Source of the DNA: SpSt-398 sp033762195
GTDB taxonomy: Bacteria > Bacteroidota > Bacteroidia > Chitinophagales > Chitinophagaceae
DNA: 64,000 bases
NCBI GenBank assembly: GCA_033762195.1
Contig: JANRLV010000129.1
Location: 3,863 to 67,862 of the forward strand
Direction: 5' to 3'
The stretch's first letter is position 1, and the number at the start of each line of letters is the position of its first letter. Both the position numbers and the translations under genes were made by a program. The notes beneath the pieces were generated by a model. That model was not told the DNA's origin. It searched no databases and saw nothing but the letters and a program-made list of their open reading frames with translations. Shown here one piece after another: positions 51,001 to 59,097 of the stretch.

Positions 51001-51399
51001 TTAATAAATGTAGCAAAGCACTTCACCACCCACATTCTGCACCTTGGCATCTTTATCGGTCATCACTCCTTTGGAGGTAGACAGGATAGCCACACCGAGG
51101 CCATTCTTCACCCGGCGGAAATCAGCAGGCTTTGCGTATTGACGCAAACCAGGACGGCTGATGCGCTCCAGGCTTTGGATAGCGGGTGTTTTGGTTTGAG
51201 GATCGTACTTCAAGGCGATCTTGATGAGACCCTGTTTATTATCCTCCTCGAATTTATACTTCAGGATATAACCCTGTGCGTACAAAATTTCGGTCATGCG
51301 CTTTTTAAGGTTGGAAGCCGGGATCTCTACGATCCGGTGTCCCGCCATCTGTGCATTACGGATTCTGGTCAGGAAATCTGCAATAGGATCTGTTACCAT
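51001..51399 (-). CDS. rpsH: 30S ribosomal protein S8
   Basis: The 132-aa S8 has TDPIADFLTRIRNAQMAGH, the RISRPGLRQYAKPADFRRVK block and the C-terminal GVAILSTSKGVMTDKDAK. It binds 16S rRNA helix 21 and, in E. coli, represses the spc operon through rplE; no such target was examined here. Confidence 0.98.
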   Translation of the reverse strand: MVTDPIADFLTRIRNAQMAGHRIVEIPASNLKKRMTEILYAQGYILKYKFEEDNKQGLIKIALKYDPQTKTPAIQSLERISRPGLRQYAKPADFRRVKNGLGVAILSTSKGVMTDKDAKVQNVGGEVLCYIY

Positions 51400-51451
51400 T
51401 TTATAACTATTATCAGTTTTTTATAAATTTTTTCTTCAAGAGCGTTTTCGA

Positions 51452-51549
51452 GTCGTGAGTCGTCAGTCGTGAGCCGTTCAGGCTCTAAAGTTTTTGCTTT
51501 CTCACGCCTCACCTCTCACGATAATATTCTCACACTTCACGTCTCACCA
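51452..51549. repeat. Heptamer array GTCGTGA / CTCACGN between rpsN and rpsH
   Basis: The left arm is GTCGTGA, GTCGTCA, GTCGTGA, GCCGTTC (51452-51479). The right arm is seven units in register: CTCACGC, CTCACCT, CTCACGA, TAATATT, CTCACAC, TTCACGT, CTCACCA (51501-51549). The arms can pair imperfectly. It fills the 156-bp gap between two genes that are normally close in the spc operon. Confidence 0.93.
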
Positions 51550-51555
51550 ACGAAC

Positions 51556-51825
51556 TTACCAGCTGGCTTTCTTAAGTCCCGGAATCTTCCCGTTCAGGGC
51601 CATATCCCGAAGGGCAACCCTGGAGATACCGAAGTAACGGACATAACCTCTTGGACGGCCCGTCAACTGGCAACGGTTTTTCAACCGTACTTTGGAAGAG
51701 TTCTTAGGCAATTCATCGAGTGCTTGCCATTCCCCGGCAGCTTTAAGCGCGGCGCGCTTTTCTGCGTATTGGGCGACCATGCGCTCTCTTTTCTTTTGCC
51801 TGGCTTTTACGGATGTCTTAGCCAT
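51556..51825 (-). CDS. rpsN: 30S ribosomal protein S14
   Basis: The 89-aa S14 is the long, zinc-free form: no CxxC pairs, with KTSVKARQKKRERMVAQYAE, LPKNSSKVRLKNRCQLTGRP and GYVRYFGISRVALRDMALNG. It sits between rplE and rpsH. Confidence 0.98.
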   Translation of the reverse strand: MAKTSVKARQKKRERMVAQYAEKRAALKAAGEWQALDELPKNSSKVRLKNRCQLTGRPRGYVRYFGISRVALRDMALNGKIPGLKKASW

Positions 51826-51854
51826 GTTTTATTCTTTTCGTTTTTGTTTCTAAA

Positions 51855-52421
51855 TTATTTGGCGGCGTTACGGAATGGCATTCCCAATTCCTTCAACAGT
51901 TCATAAGCTTCCTCGTCGGTGGTGGCGGTGGTCACAAATGTGATATCCATACCTGTGATCTTGTTCACTTTATCGATATCGATCTCAGGGAAGATGATCT
52001 GTTCGGTAACACCCATGGTATAGTTACCACGGCCGTCAAAGGATTTTTCATTTACGCCTTTGAAGTCACGTACCCGGGGAAGGGCCACGGAGATCAGGCG
52101 ATCCAGAAATTCATACATCTTTTCGCCACGCAGGGTAACGCGGGCGCCGATGGGCATGTTCTTCCGGAGTTTGAAGTTAGAGATGTCCTTCTTCGACATG
52201 GTAGCCACGGCTTTCTGACCGGTAATGGTGGTCAGTTCCTCGATGGCGATATCCACCAGTTTCTTATCTGTCACAGCGCCGTTTACACCTCTGTTCAGGC
52301 AGATCTTCTCCAGTCGGGGGGCCTGCATCATGCTGGTATAAGAGAATTTCTTCACCAGGGCGGGCACCACTTCAGCTTTGTACTTGTCCGACAGACGCGG
52401 AGTATATTTCACGGTACTCAT
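51855..52421 (-). CDS. rplE: 50S ribosomal protein L5
   Basis: The 188-aa L5 contacts 5S rRNA and the P-site tRNA. It has PRLEKICLNRGVNGAVTDKK, TGQKAVATMSKKDISNFKLR, RGNYTMGVTEQIIFPEIDID and FVTTATTDEEAYELLKELGM. The ATG overlaps the rplX stop by 4 bp. Confidence 0.98.
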   Translation of the reverse strand: MSTVKYTPRLSDKYKAEVVPALVKKFSYTSMMQAPRLEKICLNRGVNGAVTDKKLVDIAIEELTTITGQKAVATMSKKDISNFKLRKNMPIGARVTLRGEKMYEFLDRLISVALPRVRDFKGVNEKSFDGRGNYTMGVTEQIIFPEIDIDKVNKITGMDITFVTTATTDEEAYELLKELGMPFRNAAK

Positions 52422-52768
52422 TTTTTACCTCCCTTAGGTTTGCTTATAGTTTTAAATACGCGTTCGGTCTTGCCGTCTTTTCTCACCCGGCTCACCCTGG
52501 CTCCGGCCTTTTGGGCGGGATCCCACAATTTCACGTTGCTGATGTGGATGGGGGCTTCTTTTTTAATGATGCCTCCAGTGGTATTCTGGGCAGATGGTTT
52601 CGTGTGACGGGAAATGATATTCACGCCTTCAACGATCACCTTTCCTTCCTCTACCAGCACTTCTTTTACGAGGCGGGGTTTGGACAGGTCCTTATCGTCG
52701 CCAGTTATGACCACCACATTATCGCCTTTGCGGATATTGTACTTGGGTTTAAATCTTGATTTCATCAT
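52418..52768 (-). CDS. rplX: 50S ribosomal protein L24
   Basis: The 116-aa L24 has the KOW motif (IRKGDNVVVITGDDKDLSKP, VEGVNIISRHTKPSAQN) and a basic C-terminus. It starts the assembly of the 50S subunit. Two adjacent ATGs (52768, 52765) make the exact start uncertain by one codon. Confidence 0.97.
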   Translation of the reverse strand: MMKSRFKPKYNIRKGDNVVVITGDDKDLSKPRLVKEVLVEEGKVIVEGVNIISRHTKPSAQNTTGGIIKKEAPIHISNVKLWDPAQKAGARVSRVRKDGKTERVFKTISKPKGGKK

Positions 52769-52807
52769 TTTATCATTATGGGTGAAACCCGGTTAGTTCT
52801 TAATTTA

Positions 52808-53176
52808 TTAAAGCACTTCTGGGGCCAGTGAAACGATCTTCATATATCCTTTATCACGCAATTCCCTGGCAACAGGTCCGAAGATGCGGGTTCCGCGCGG
52901 CTCGTCGGACTGGTTCAACAATACCACGGCGTTGTCATCAAAACGGATGTACGAACCATCTTTGCGACGCAGCTTATTGGTGGTGCGAACGATAACGGCC
53001 TTGGCAACGGTTCCTTTTTTGATACCGCCGGCAGGAATGGCATCTTTCACGGTCACAACGATCTTGTCGCCGATCTTGGCATAGCGCTGTCCGCTATTTC
53101 CCAATACGCGGATACAGAGCACTTCTTTGGCACCGCTGTTATCGGCTACGTTCAACCTGCTTTCTTGCTGAATCAT
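52808..53176 (-). CDS. rplN: 50S ribosomal protein L14
   Basis: The 122-aa L14 begins MIQQESRLNVADNSGAKEVL and has the VVRTTNKLRRKDGSYIRFDD and PRGTRIFGPVARELRDK signatures. The size is exactly that of the family. Confidence 0.99.
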   Translation of the reverse strand: MIQQESRLNVADNSGAKEVLCIRVLGNSGQRYAKIGDKIVVTVKDAIPAGGIKKGTVAKAVIVRTTNKLRRKDGSYIRFDDNAVVLLNQSDEPRGTRIFGPVARELRDKGYMKIVSLAPEVL

Positions 53177-53183
53177 ATATTTG

Positions 53184-53211
53184 AGCTTTTGGCTTTTAGC
53201 TGTTAGCCAGC
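53184..53211. repeat. Heptamer array AGCTTTT between rplN and rpsQ, 4 units
   Basis: AGCTTTT, GGCTTTT, AGCTGTT and AGCCAGC in register, beginning 7 bp upstream of the rplN ATG. The remaining 70 bp to rpsQ are irregular AGCTA-like sequence. Confidence 0.83.
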
Positions 53212-53280
53212 TTTCAGCTATTTTTCAATTTTTTTACTTGCTTTCAAAGCGAATAGCTATTCCTGATAGCTGATCGCTTC

Positions 53281-53538
53281 TTATTTAACTTTCTCAACAA
53301 TCTCCACCATTCTCCAGCGCTTGGTCTTGCTCAGCGGACGAGTCTCCATGATCCGTACTACATCTCCGATGCTGCACTCATTCTTTTCATCATGAGCATG
53401 GAACTTGGTCGTCTTCTTTACGAACTTACCGTAAATGGGGTGTTTTACTTTACGTTCAACAGACACGGTGACCGTCTTGGTCATCTTGTTGCTGGTTACC
53501 ACCCCGATCCTTGTTTTGCGCAAATTTCTTTCGATCAT
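53281..53538 (-). CDS. rpsQ: 30S ribosomal protein S17
   Basis: The 85-aa S17 has RKTRIGVVTSNKMTKTVTVS, HPIYGKFVKKTTKFHAHDE and GDVVRIMETRPLSKTKRWRM. Confidence 0.98.
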   Translation of the reverse strand: MIERNLRKTRIGVVTSNKMTKTVTVSVERKVKHPIYGKFVKKTTKFHAHDEKNECSIGDVVRIMETRPLSKTKRWRMVEIVEKVK

Positions 53539-53575
53539 TTTGTATTGATTTTACTACCGGCTGGCGGTCGTTCAT

Positions 53576-53785
53576 TTATACGCTTAGCTGTTTATTTTTC
53601 AATTCCGTCTTCAGGCGGGCGAGGTCACGGCGAAGGTTCCGGATGCTCACGGGGTTCTCGAGGGGAGAAATGGCGTGGGCGAATTCCAGTTTTTTCAACC
53701 GCAGTTCGTCTTCCTGAATCTTAGCTTTCAGGTCTTCCTGGCTAAGCTCTTTGATACTCTTTAAAAAATCGGCGTTCTTTGCCAT
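53576..53785 (-). CDS. rpmC: 50S ribosomal protein L29
   Basis: The 69-aa two-helix L29 has ELSQEDLKAKIQEDELRLKK and NPVSIRNLRRDLARLKTELK. It lies near the polypeptide exit tunnel. Confidence 0.97.
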   Translation of the reverse strand: MAKNADFLKSIKELSQEDLKAKIQEDELRLKKLEFAHAISPLENPVSIRNLRRDLARLKTELKNKQLSV

Positions 53786-53809
53786 CTTTTGTCGATTTTA
53801 TATTTTCAA

Positions 53810-54229
53810 TTACGCAACGAGATCCCTGCGTATCACAAATTTTGTTTTGATCGGCAATTTACCGGCAGCCAGTTCCAGGGATTCGCGAGCGATCTGCTCG
53901 GTTACTCCATCCACTTCAAACAGGATACGACCGGGTTGTACCACGGCAGCCCAGAACTCCAGGTTACCTTTACCTTTACCCATCCTCACTTCAGCCGGTT
54001 TGCGGGTGATCGGTTTATCAGGAAATATGCGGATCCATACATTACCCTCCCGTTTCATGTGGCGGGTCAAAGCCTGGCGGGCCGCTTCGATCTGGCGGTC
54101 GGTGATCCAATGTTCATCCAGTGCCTTCAATGCATAAGATCCAAAAGAGATCATGGTGCCACGCTTCGCATTTCCTTTCATGCGACCCTTTTGCATCTTC
54201 CTGTGTTTCGTTCTTTTCGGTTGTAACAT
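53810..54229 (-). CDS. rplP: 50S ribosomal protein L16
   Basis: The 139-aa L16 begins MLQPKRTKHRKMQKGRMKG and has the conserved GKGKGNLEFWAAVVQPGRI and VWIRIFPDKPITRKPAEVRM. It is required for A-site function. Confidence 0.98.
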   Translation of the reverse strand: MLQPKRTKHRKMQKGRMKGNAKRGTMISFGSYALKALDEHWITDRQIEAARQALTRHMKREGNVWIRIFPDKPITRKPAEVRMGKGKGNLEFWAAVVQPGRILFEVDGVTEQIARESLELAAGKLPIKTKFVIRRDLVA

Positions 54230-54276
54230 GGTTTCTTATTTCGAGTTACTTTATTCGTTTATTCAGTTGTTGGGAA

Positions 54277-55059
54277 TTAACCTCTGCGGTCACGGCCACC
54301 GCCGCCACCTCTTCTTTCACCACCACCTCTTCTGTCGCCACGGTCACCGCGGTGATCATCCCTTCTTTCCCTTCTTTCTGTGCCTTCGCTTTTCCCACCG
54401 GCTACGAAATTGGGGTTGAGGTCACGTTTGCCCAATACTTCACCTTTACAGATCCATACTTTGATCCCGATCTTACCGTAAACGGTTTGAGCGAAAACGT
54501 TGGCATAATCAATATCCATCCGGAATGTATGCAGGGGCACACGGCCTTGTTTCAATTCTTCGGTACGGGCGATCTCCGCACCATTCAAACGACCAGCCAG
54601 TTTTACCTTGATCCCTTCGGCACCCATACGCAGGGCAGAAGCGATGGACATTTTGGTAGCGCGTTTGTAGTTGATACGGTTCTCGATCTGACGAGCGATA
54701 GTATCCGCTACGATCATGGCATCGAGTTCAGGACGACGGATCTCCAGGATATTGATCTGGACATCATCCTTACCAGTAAGCTTTTTCAGCTCTTCTTTGA
54801 TACGATCTACTTCTCCACCCCCTTTACCAATGATGATACCGGGTTTGGAAGTATGGATGGTCACGATCAGTTTACCCAGCGTACGCTCGATAACGATCTT
54901 CGAGATACCACCCTTGTTGATACGGGCGTTCAGGTAGGTCCTGATCTTGTTGTCCTCGATCAATCGCAGGCTGAAATTCTTTTTATCAGCGTACCAGTTA
55001 GATTCCCATCCGCGGATGATGCCTAACCTGTTACCAATCGGATTTGCTTTCTGACCCAT
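54277..55059 (-). CDS. rpsC: 30S ribosomal protein S3 with RGG-rich tail
   Basis: The 260-aa S3 has the N-terminal KH domain (IVTIHTSKPGIIIGKGGGEV) and the S3 C-terminal domain. After about residue 222 comes a tail of around 38 residues made of Arg, Gly and Asp with RGG/RRG units. Typical S3 proteins end near residue 210-235. The tail is probably disordered and RNA-binding. Confidence 0.98.
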   Translation of the reverse strand: MGQKANPIGNRLGIIRGWESNWYADKKNFSLRLIEDNKIRTYLNARINKGGISKIVIERTLGKLIVTIHTSKPGIIIGKGGGEVDRIKEELKKLTGKDDVQINILEIRRPELDAMIVADTIARQIENRINYKRATKMSIASALRMGAEGIKVKLAGRLNGAEIARTEELKQGRVPLHTFRMDIDYANVFAQTVYGKIGIKVWICKGEVLGKRDLNPNFVAGGKSEGTERRERRDDHRGDRGDRRGGGERRGGGGGRDRRG

Positions 55060-55116
55060 ATTCTTTTTTTGTTTCCTTTCCGTTCTTTCTTCAGGCGACC
55101 GGAAAGAGAAGTTTAT

Positions 55117-55584
55117 TTATTTGGTTTTTTTCGTCGCTGCTTTTTTGGTGGCGGTCTTTTTAGGGGCTACCTTTTTTGCTTTGGGGGCCGCTTTCTCTAC
55201 CACTTCCTCTGTTACTTCGGCTACCGGCTCCGCTTTCACGGCTTTGGCTCCTTTTACATCCACGATCACGGTAACATGGTTGCTACGCTTCCGTACACGG
55301 TATCCACGACCCTGAGGGGCGGGACGAAGACGTTTGATGGTTCTTGCTCCATCTACGAAAATGGTTTTTACGACCAACTGGCTTTCATCTCCACCTTCGT
55401 TCTTCTGTTTCCAGTTGCTGATTGCGCTCATCACCAGTTTCTTCAGGGGAACCGCGGGATGTTTGGGGTTATGTTCCAGCTCGGCCAGCGCTTTCTCCAC
55501 CTGCATGCCACGGATCAGATCCGCCAGCAAACGCATTTTGCGGGGCGAAGTGGGATAGTTTCTGAGTTTAGCTACTGCTTCCAT
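55117..55584 (-). CDS. rplV: 50S ribosomal protein L22 with histone-H1-like tail
   Basis: The 155-aa L22 has NYPTSPRKMRLLADLIRGMQ, ELEHNPKHPAVPLKKLVMSA and the exit-tunnel hairpin RPAPQGRGYRVRKRSNHVTV. About 45 C-terminal residues form an Ala/Lys/Val-rich tail (KKVAPKKTATKKAATKKTK) absent from the usual 110-aa L22. Confidence 0.98.
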   Translation of the reverse strand: MEAVAKLRNYPTSPRKMRLLADLIRGMQVEKALAELEHNPKHPAVPLKKLVMSAISNWKQKNEGGDESQLVVKTIFVDGARTIKRLRPAPQGRGYRVRKRSNHVTVIVDVKGAKAVKAEPVAEVTEEVVEKAAPKAKKVAPKKTATKKAATKKTK

Positions 55585-55658
55585 ATTTTTTATTTGCCGT
55601 TTTCGGTTTGGAATCGATCCCGGGTTTTCCCCGGTCTGTCATCCTTTCCGCCAACTAA

Positions 55659-55931
55659 TTATGCTATTTTCTTACTTGAGTGTCCTTTGAACTGCCGGGT
55701 CGGTGCGAACTCGCCCAATTTGTGACCCACCATGAATTCGGTAACATAGACCGGGATGAATTTATTCCCGTTATGCACAGCGAATGTATGTCCGACAAAA
55801 TCGGGGGTGATAGTAGAGCGGCGGCTCCAGGTTTTGATCACACCCTTTTTTACCTTTCCTTCCGACATGGCCAACACCTTTTTCTCGAGGTGGCTGGCGA
55901 CGTAAGGACCTTTTTTAATTGAACGAGCCAT
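55659..55931 (-). CDS. rpsS: 30S ribosomal protein S19
   Basis: The 90-aa S19 begins ARSIKKGPYVASHLEKKVLA and has TWSRRSTITPDFVGHTFAVH and FVPVYVTEFMVGHKLGEFAP-like C-terminal sequence. It contacts S13 in the head of the 30S subunit. Confidence 0.98.
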   Translation of the reverse strand: MARSIKKGPYVASHLEKKVLAMSEGKVKKGVIKTWSRRSTITPDFVGHTFAVHNGNKFIPVYVTEFMVGHKLGEFAPTRQFKGHSSKKIA

Positions 55932-55959
55932 TTATTATCTCAGTTTAAGATGATTCAAA

Positions 55960-56799
55960 TTATTTAGCCAGTTTGCTTCCGTTCTTACGCTGCAGGATCA
56001 GTTTATCGCTGCCTTTGTGCGGCTTGCGGGTCTTCTCTCCTTTCGCATATTTACCAGTACGGCTTCTGGGGTGTCCACCTGAGGCACGACCTTCACCACC
56101 ACCCATTGGGTGATCGACAGGGTTCATGGCCACACCGCGGTTGCGGGGACGGATACCTCTCCAACGGTTACGACCGGCTTTACCCATGCTTTGCAGATTG
56201 TGATCGCTGTTGCCAACCACCCCAACGGTAGCATAGCAATTGATCAGCACCTTGCGCAATTCGCCGCTGGGCATTTTCAACACGGCATATTTTTCTTCTT
56301 TGTTGGTCAGCTGGGCAGAGGAACCTGCGCTGCGGGCGATCTTACCACCCTGACCAGGTTGCATCTCGATATTATGTACCATGGTACCGAGGGGCATATT
56401 CTTCATTTGAAGAGAGTTGCCGATCTCGGGTGCTACGGCGTCACCGCTGATGATATTCATCCCTACGGTTAAACCCTGGGGAGCGATGATGTAACGCTTT
56501 TCTCCATCGGTGTATTCCACCAGGGCGATAAAGCAGGTACGGTTTGGATCGTACTCAATGGTCTTTACTTCCGCCTGGATCTCTTTCTTATTGCGTTTGA
56601 AGTCGATCACACGGTATTTCTTCTTGTGTCCACCACCGATATAACGCATGGTCAGGTGACCAGATGAGTTACGTCCGCCGGTGCTTTTCTTTGTCTCCAC
56701 CAGGGACTTCTCGGGTTTGTTAGTGGTAACTTCCGCATACGCGTTCCCGATTCTCCAACGGGTTCCTGCGGTGACCGGTTTATATTTCTTCAGTGCCAT
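55960..56799 (-). CDS. rplB: 50S ribosomal protein L2
   Basis: The 279-aa L2 has the OB and SH3-like RNA-binding domains and the C-terminal NPVDHPMGGGEGRASGGHPR block with the conserved His implicated near the peptidyl-transferase centre. Confidence 0.99.
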   Translation of the reverse strand: MALKKYKPVTAGTRWRIGNAYAEVTTNKPEKSLVETKKSTGGRNSSGHLTMRYIGGGHKKKYRVIDFKRNKKEIQAEVKTIEYDPNRTCFIALVEYTDGEKRYIIAPQGLTVGMNIISGDAVAPEIGNSLQMKNMPLGTMVHNIEMQPGQGGKIARSAGSSAQLTNKEEKYAVLKMPSGELRKVLINCYATVGVVGNSDHNLQSMGKAGRNRWRGIRPRNRGVAMNPVDHPMGGGEGRASGGHPRSRTGKYAKGEKTRKPHKGSDKLILQRKNGSKLAK

Positions 56800-56851
56800 G
56801 CTAAATTGTTTTATGCGAACTTATCAGCCTCGCGGACTATAATTTTTTACT

Positions 56852-57151
56852 TTAAATATTCGAATACAGATCAATCTCTTCGCCTTCTGCCACTGTTACA
56901 AATGCTTTTTTGTAAGGGGGCTTCTTTCCGGCTACATAACCAGCCTTGGTCATACGGAATTTGTTCTTGGCGGGTACCACGAGGGTGTTTACATCCACTA
57001 CGTTTACGCCGTAGAAGCTTTCCACCGCTTTCTTGATCTCCAGCTTATTGGCAGCCTTAGCGACCTTGAAAGCGTAGCGGCGCAGTTTTTCCTGCTGGGC
57101 ATTCGCTTTTTCGGTGAGGATGGGCTTAATCAATACTTCAGAAAGTTTCAT
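56852..57151 (-). CDS. rplW: 50S ribosomal protein L23
   Basis: The 99-aa L23 has LIKPILTEKANAQQEKLRRY, VKKAVESFYGV-like (LEIKKAVESFYGVNVVDVNT) and KPPYKKAFVTVAEGEEIDL. It is the docking site for trigger factor and SRP at the exit tunnel. Confidence 0.98.
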   Translation of the reverse strand: MKLSEVLIKPILTEKANAQQEKLRRYAFKVAKAANKLEIKKAVESFYGVNVVDVNTLVVPAKNKFRMTKAGYVAGKKPPYKKAFVTVAEGEEIDLYSNI

Positions 57152-57171
57152 CGCTTTGTTATTTATAGTTA

Positions 57172-57804
57172 TTAAGCTTCAACGGTTGCTTCGGAATAGA
57201 GTTTGGCCGCGCTTTCGGTGAACACCAGTACTTCGGAATTAACCAGATCGTAGGTGTTGAGTTCCCGGTTCAGGAGTCCCAATACGGTAGGCACGTTCTG
57301 CATGCTGAGGTAAAGGTTATCATTGTAATCGGGCATGATGAAGAGCGTTTTTTTGTCGGCTACCTTCAGGTTGCTGAGGATGCCTACAAAATTCTTGGTT
57401 TTGGGGGTTTCCATTTGGATATCCTCCACTACCACGATCGCGTTCTCCTGGGCTTTGGCCGACAGCGCAGAAACACGGGCCAGGGCCTGTACTTTGCGGT
57501 TCAGCTTGATGTCATAAGCATGGGGCTTAGGACCGAAGATGGTACCACCACCCTTATACAAAGGGTTCCGGATATTACCCTTACGGCTTCCACCAGTACC
57601 TTTTTGACGGTGCAGCTTGCGGCTGGCTCCTTTTACTTCGGCACGGGTCTTTACCTTATGGGTACCTTGACGCTGAGCGGCGAGGTATTGTTTTACCGCG
57701 AGATAAACCACGTGGGTATTGGGCTCAACACCAAAGATGGCTTCGGGCAACTCAACGGTTCTGCCGGTTTTCTTTCCCTGTATATTTAATACGTCGACTT
57801 GCAT
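57172..57804 (-). CDS. rplD: 50S ribosomal protein L4
   Basis: The 210-aa L4 has TGRTVELPEAIFGVEPNTHV, the tunnel loop KLHRQKGTGGSRKGNIRNP and the C-terminal LKVADKKTLFIMPDYNDN. In E. coli L4 represses the S10 operon leader; the leader here is short, so that control may not apply. Confidence 0.98.
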   Translation of the reverse strand: MQVDVLNIQGKKTGRTVELPEAIFGVEPNTHVVYLAVKQYLAAQRQGTHKVKTRAEVKGASRKLHRQKGTGGSRKGNIRNPLYKGGGTIFGPKPHAYDIKLNRKVQALARVSALSAKAQENAIVVVEDIQMETPKTKNFVGILSNLKVADKKTLFIMPDYNDNLYLSMQNVPTVLGLLNRELNTYDLVNSEVLVFTESAAKLYSEATVEA

Positions 57805-57806
57805 AA

Positions 57807-58424
57807 TTATTTCTGGATTAAAACGATTGAACCATTGTGGCCCGGAACGGAACCACTTACCAATATGTAGTTTTTCTCGGGCATGATCTTGATCACCTTC
57901 AGCCCTTTCATTTTCACGCGATCACCGCCCATACGGCCGGCCATGCGCATGCCTTTGAATACACGGCTGGGATAAGAAGATCCACCGATCGAACCGGGGG
58001 CGCGCTGACGGTCGTGCTGACCGTGCGATTGCTCACCTACCCCGCTGAATCCATGGCGTTTTACAACACCCTGAAAACCTTTACCCTTGGAAGTACCTAC
58101 TACCTCAACAGTATCGCCTTCGGCGAAAATGTCGACAGTAATGGACTCCCCGAGGTTCTTCTCGAGCGAGAAATCACGAAATTCTTTGACAAATTTTTTG
58201 GCTGCGGTTTGAGCCTTGGCGAAATGATTCTTTTCAGATTGGAGCGTTTGCTTTTCTTTTTTGTCGCCAAAAGAAAGCTGGAGGGCACTGTAGCCATCTG
58301 TTTCCTGTGTCCGGACCTGGGTCACTACACAAGGGCCTGCTTCAATAATGGTGCAGGCAGTTTGCTTGCCACCAGGATCGAAGATGCTTGTCATCCCAAT
58401 TTTTCTTCCGATTATACCTTTCAT
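57807..58424 (-). CDS. rplC: 50S ribosomal protein L3
   Basis: The 205-aa L3 begins KGIIGRKIGMTSIFDPGGKQ and has the HGQHDRQRAPGSIGGSSYPS tunnel-side block. The ATG at 58424 is chosen; an in-frame upstream ATG at 58457 adds 11 unlikely residues. It is 2 bp from rplD but 279 bp from rpsJ, an unusually long gap. Confidence 0.98.
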   Translation of the reverse strand: MKGIIGRKIGMTSIFDPGGKQTACTIIEAGPCVVTQVRTQETDGYSALQLSFGDKKEKQTLQSEKNHFAKAQTAAKKFVKEFRDFSLEKNLGESITVDIFAEGDTVEVVGTSKGKGFQGVVKRHGFSGVGEQSHGQHDRQRAPGSIGGSSYPSRVFKGMRMAGRMGGDRVKMKGLKVIKIMPEKNYILVSGSVPGHNGSIVLIQK

Positions 58425-58703
58425 TTTCTTACGGTTTATCCCCGCAAGGTTATACAAGACATTCCGAAAGAATCATCGGAATTCAATCCTGGTTTATCGA
58501 CGACCTTTTCCTGAGTTTTCTACTAGAGAAGGGGAAGTACCGGCGACAAACAAACCTCGAAGGGCTTGTTTATTATGTTTTACGACCCAGAGCTGTTTCT
58601 TCAGACCTTCGCCTGATTGACAGATAGGATAAATCAACTATTTCATTAAAAAAGAACTACTACAATTACGTATCCTGAAAATCAGGCTATCCTATCACGC
58701 AGG
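58425..58703 (-). other. Long rpsJ-rplC spacer with nested hairpins
   Basis: This 279-bp spacer has no coding signal on either strand that I would trust. Just after the rpsJ stop on the minus strand it holds CCTGA-AAA-TCAGG (58674-58686) nested inside a perfect 9-bp pair, GATAGGATA (58623-58631) and TATCCTATC (58688-58696). No TAnnTTTG promoter for rplC was found in it. Confidence 0.6.
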
Positions 58704-59009
58704 TTATGCCTTGATCTCTACCTCTACCCCACTGGGCAGATCGAGCTTGCTCAGCGCATCAACCGTACGCGAAGAAGAAGTGTAAATATCCAACAAGCGC
58801 TTATGGGTCGCCAGTTGAAACTGCTCACGGCTCTTCTTATTCACGTGAGGAGAACGCAACACGGTAAAAATTTTCTTGCGGGTAGGCAGGGGAATAGGTC
58901 CTGTTACTACAGCGCCTGTGCTGCGGACAGTTTTTACGATTTTTTCGGCAGATTTATCTACCAGATTGTGGTCGTAGGACTGTAATTTGATTCTGATTCT
59001 CTGAGACAT
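58704..59009 (-). CDS. rpsJ: 30S ribosomal protein S10
   Basis: The 101-aa S10 has the QRIRIKLQSYDHNLVDKSAE start, GPIPLPTRKKIFTVLRSPHV and KSREQFQLATHKRLLDIYTS. It is the first gene of the cluster, behind a consensus promoter. The S10 protein also takes part in NusB-dependent antitermination. Confidence 0.99.
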   Translation of the reverse strand: MSQRIRIKLQSYDHNLVDKSAEKIVKTVRSTGAVVTGPIPLPTRKKIFTVLRSPHVNKKSREQFQLATHKRLLDIYTSSSRTVDALSKLDLPSGVEVEIKA

Positions 59010-59039
59010 ACGTCAATACCCGCTTTTCTTACGGGAGTG

Positions 59040-59071
59040 CAAAGGTAGGGGGTTGGGTGGAAATGGACAAA
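59040..59071 (-). promoter_or_regulatory. Promoter of the S10-spc operon
   Basis: On the minus strand TTTG (59071-59068), exactly 20 nt, then TACCTTTG (59047-59040). Both boxes and the spacing match the Bacteroidetes sigma-ABfr consensus. The leader of about 30 nt contains CCCG and CGGG that can pair. This is the best promoter in the window. Confidence 0.75.
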
Positions 59072-59097
59072 GAATTGGAAAATAATTTTCCGCAAAA

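Noticed and set aside
54121..55026. 301-codon plus-strand frame opposite rplP/rpsC
   Set aside because: Antisense shadow of ribosomal genes; the low-complexity T/A/S run mirrors the RGG tail.
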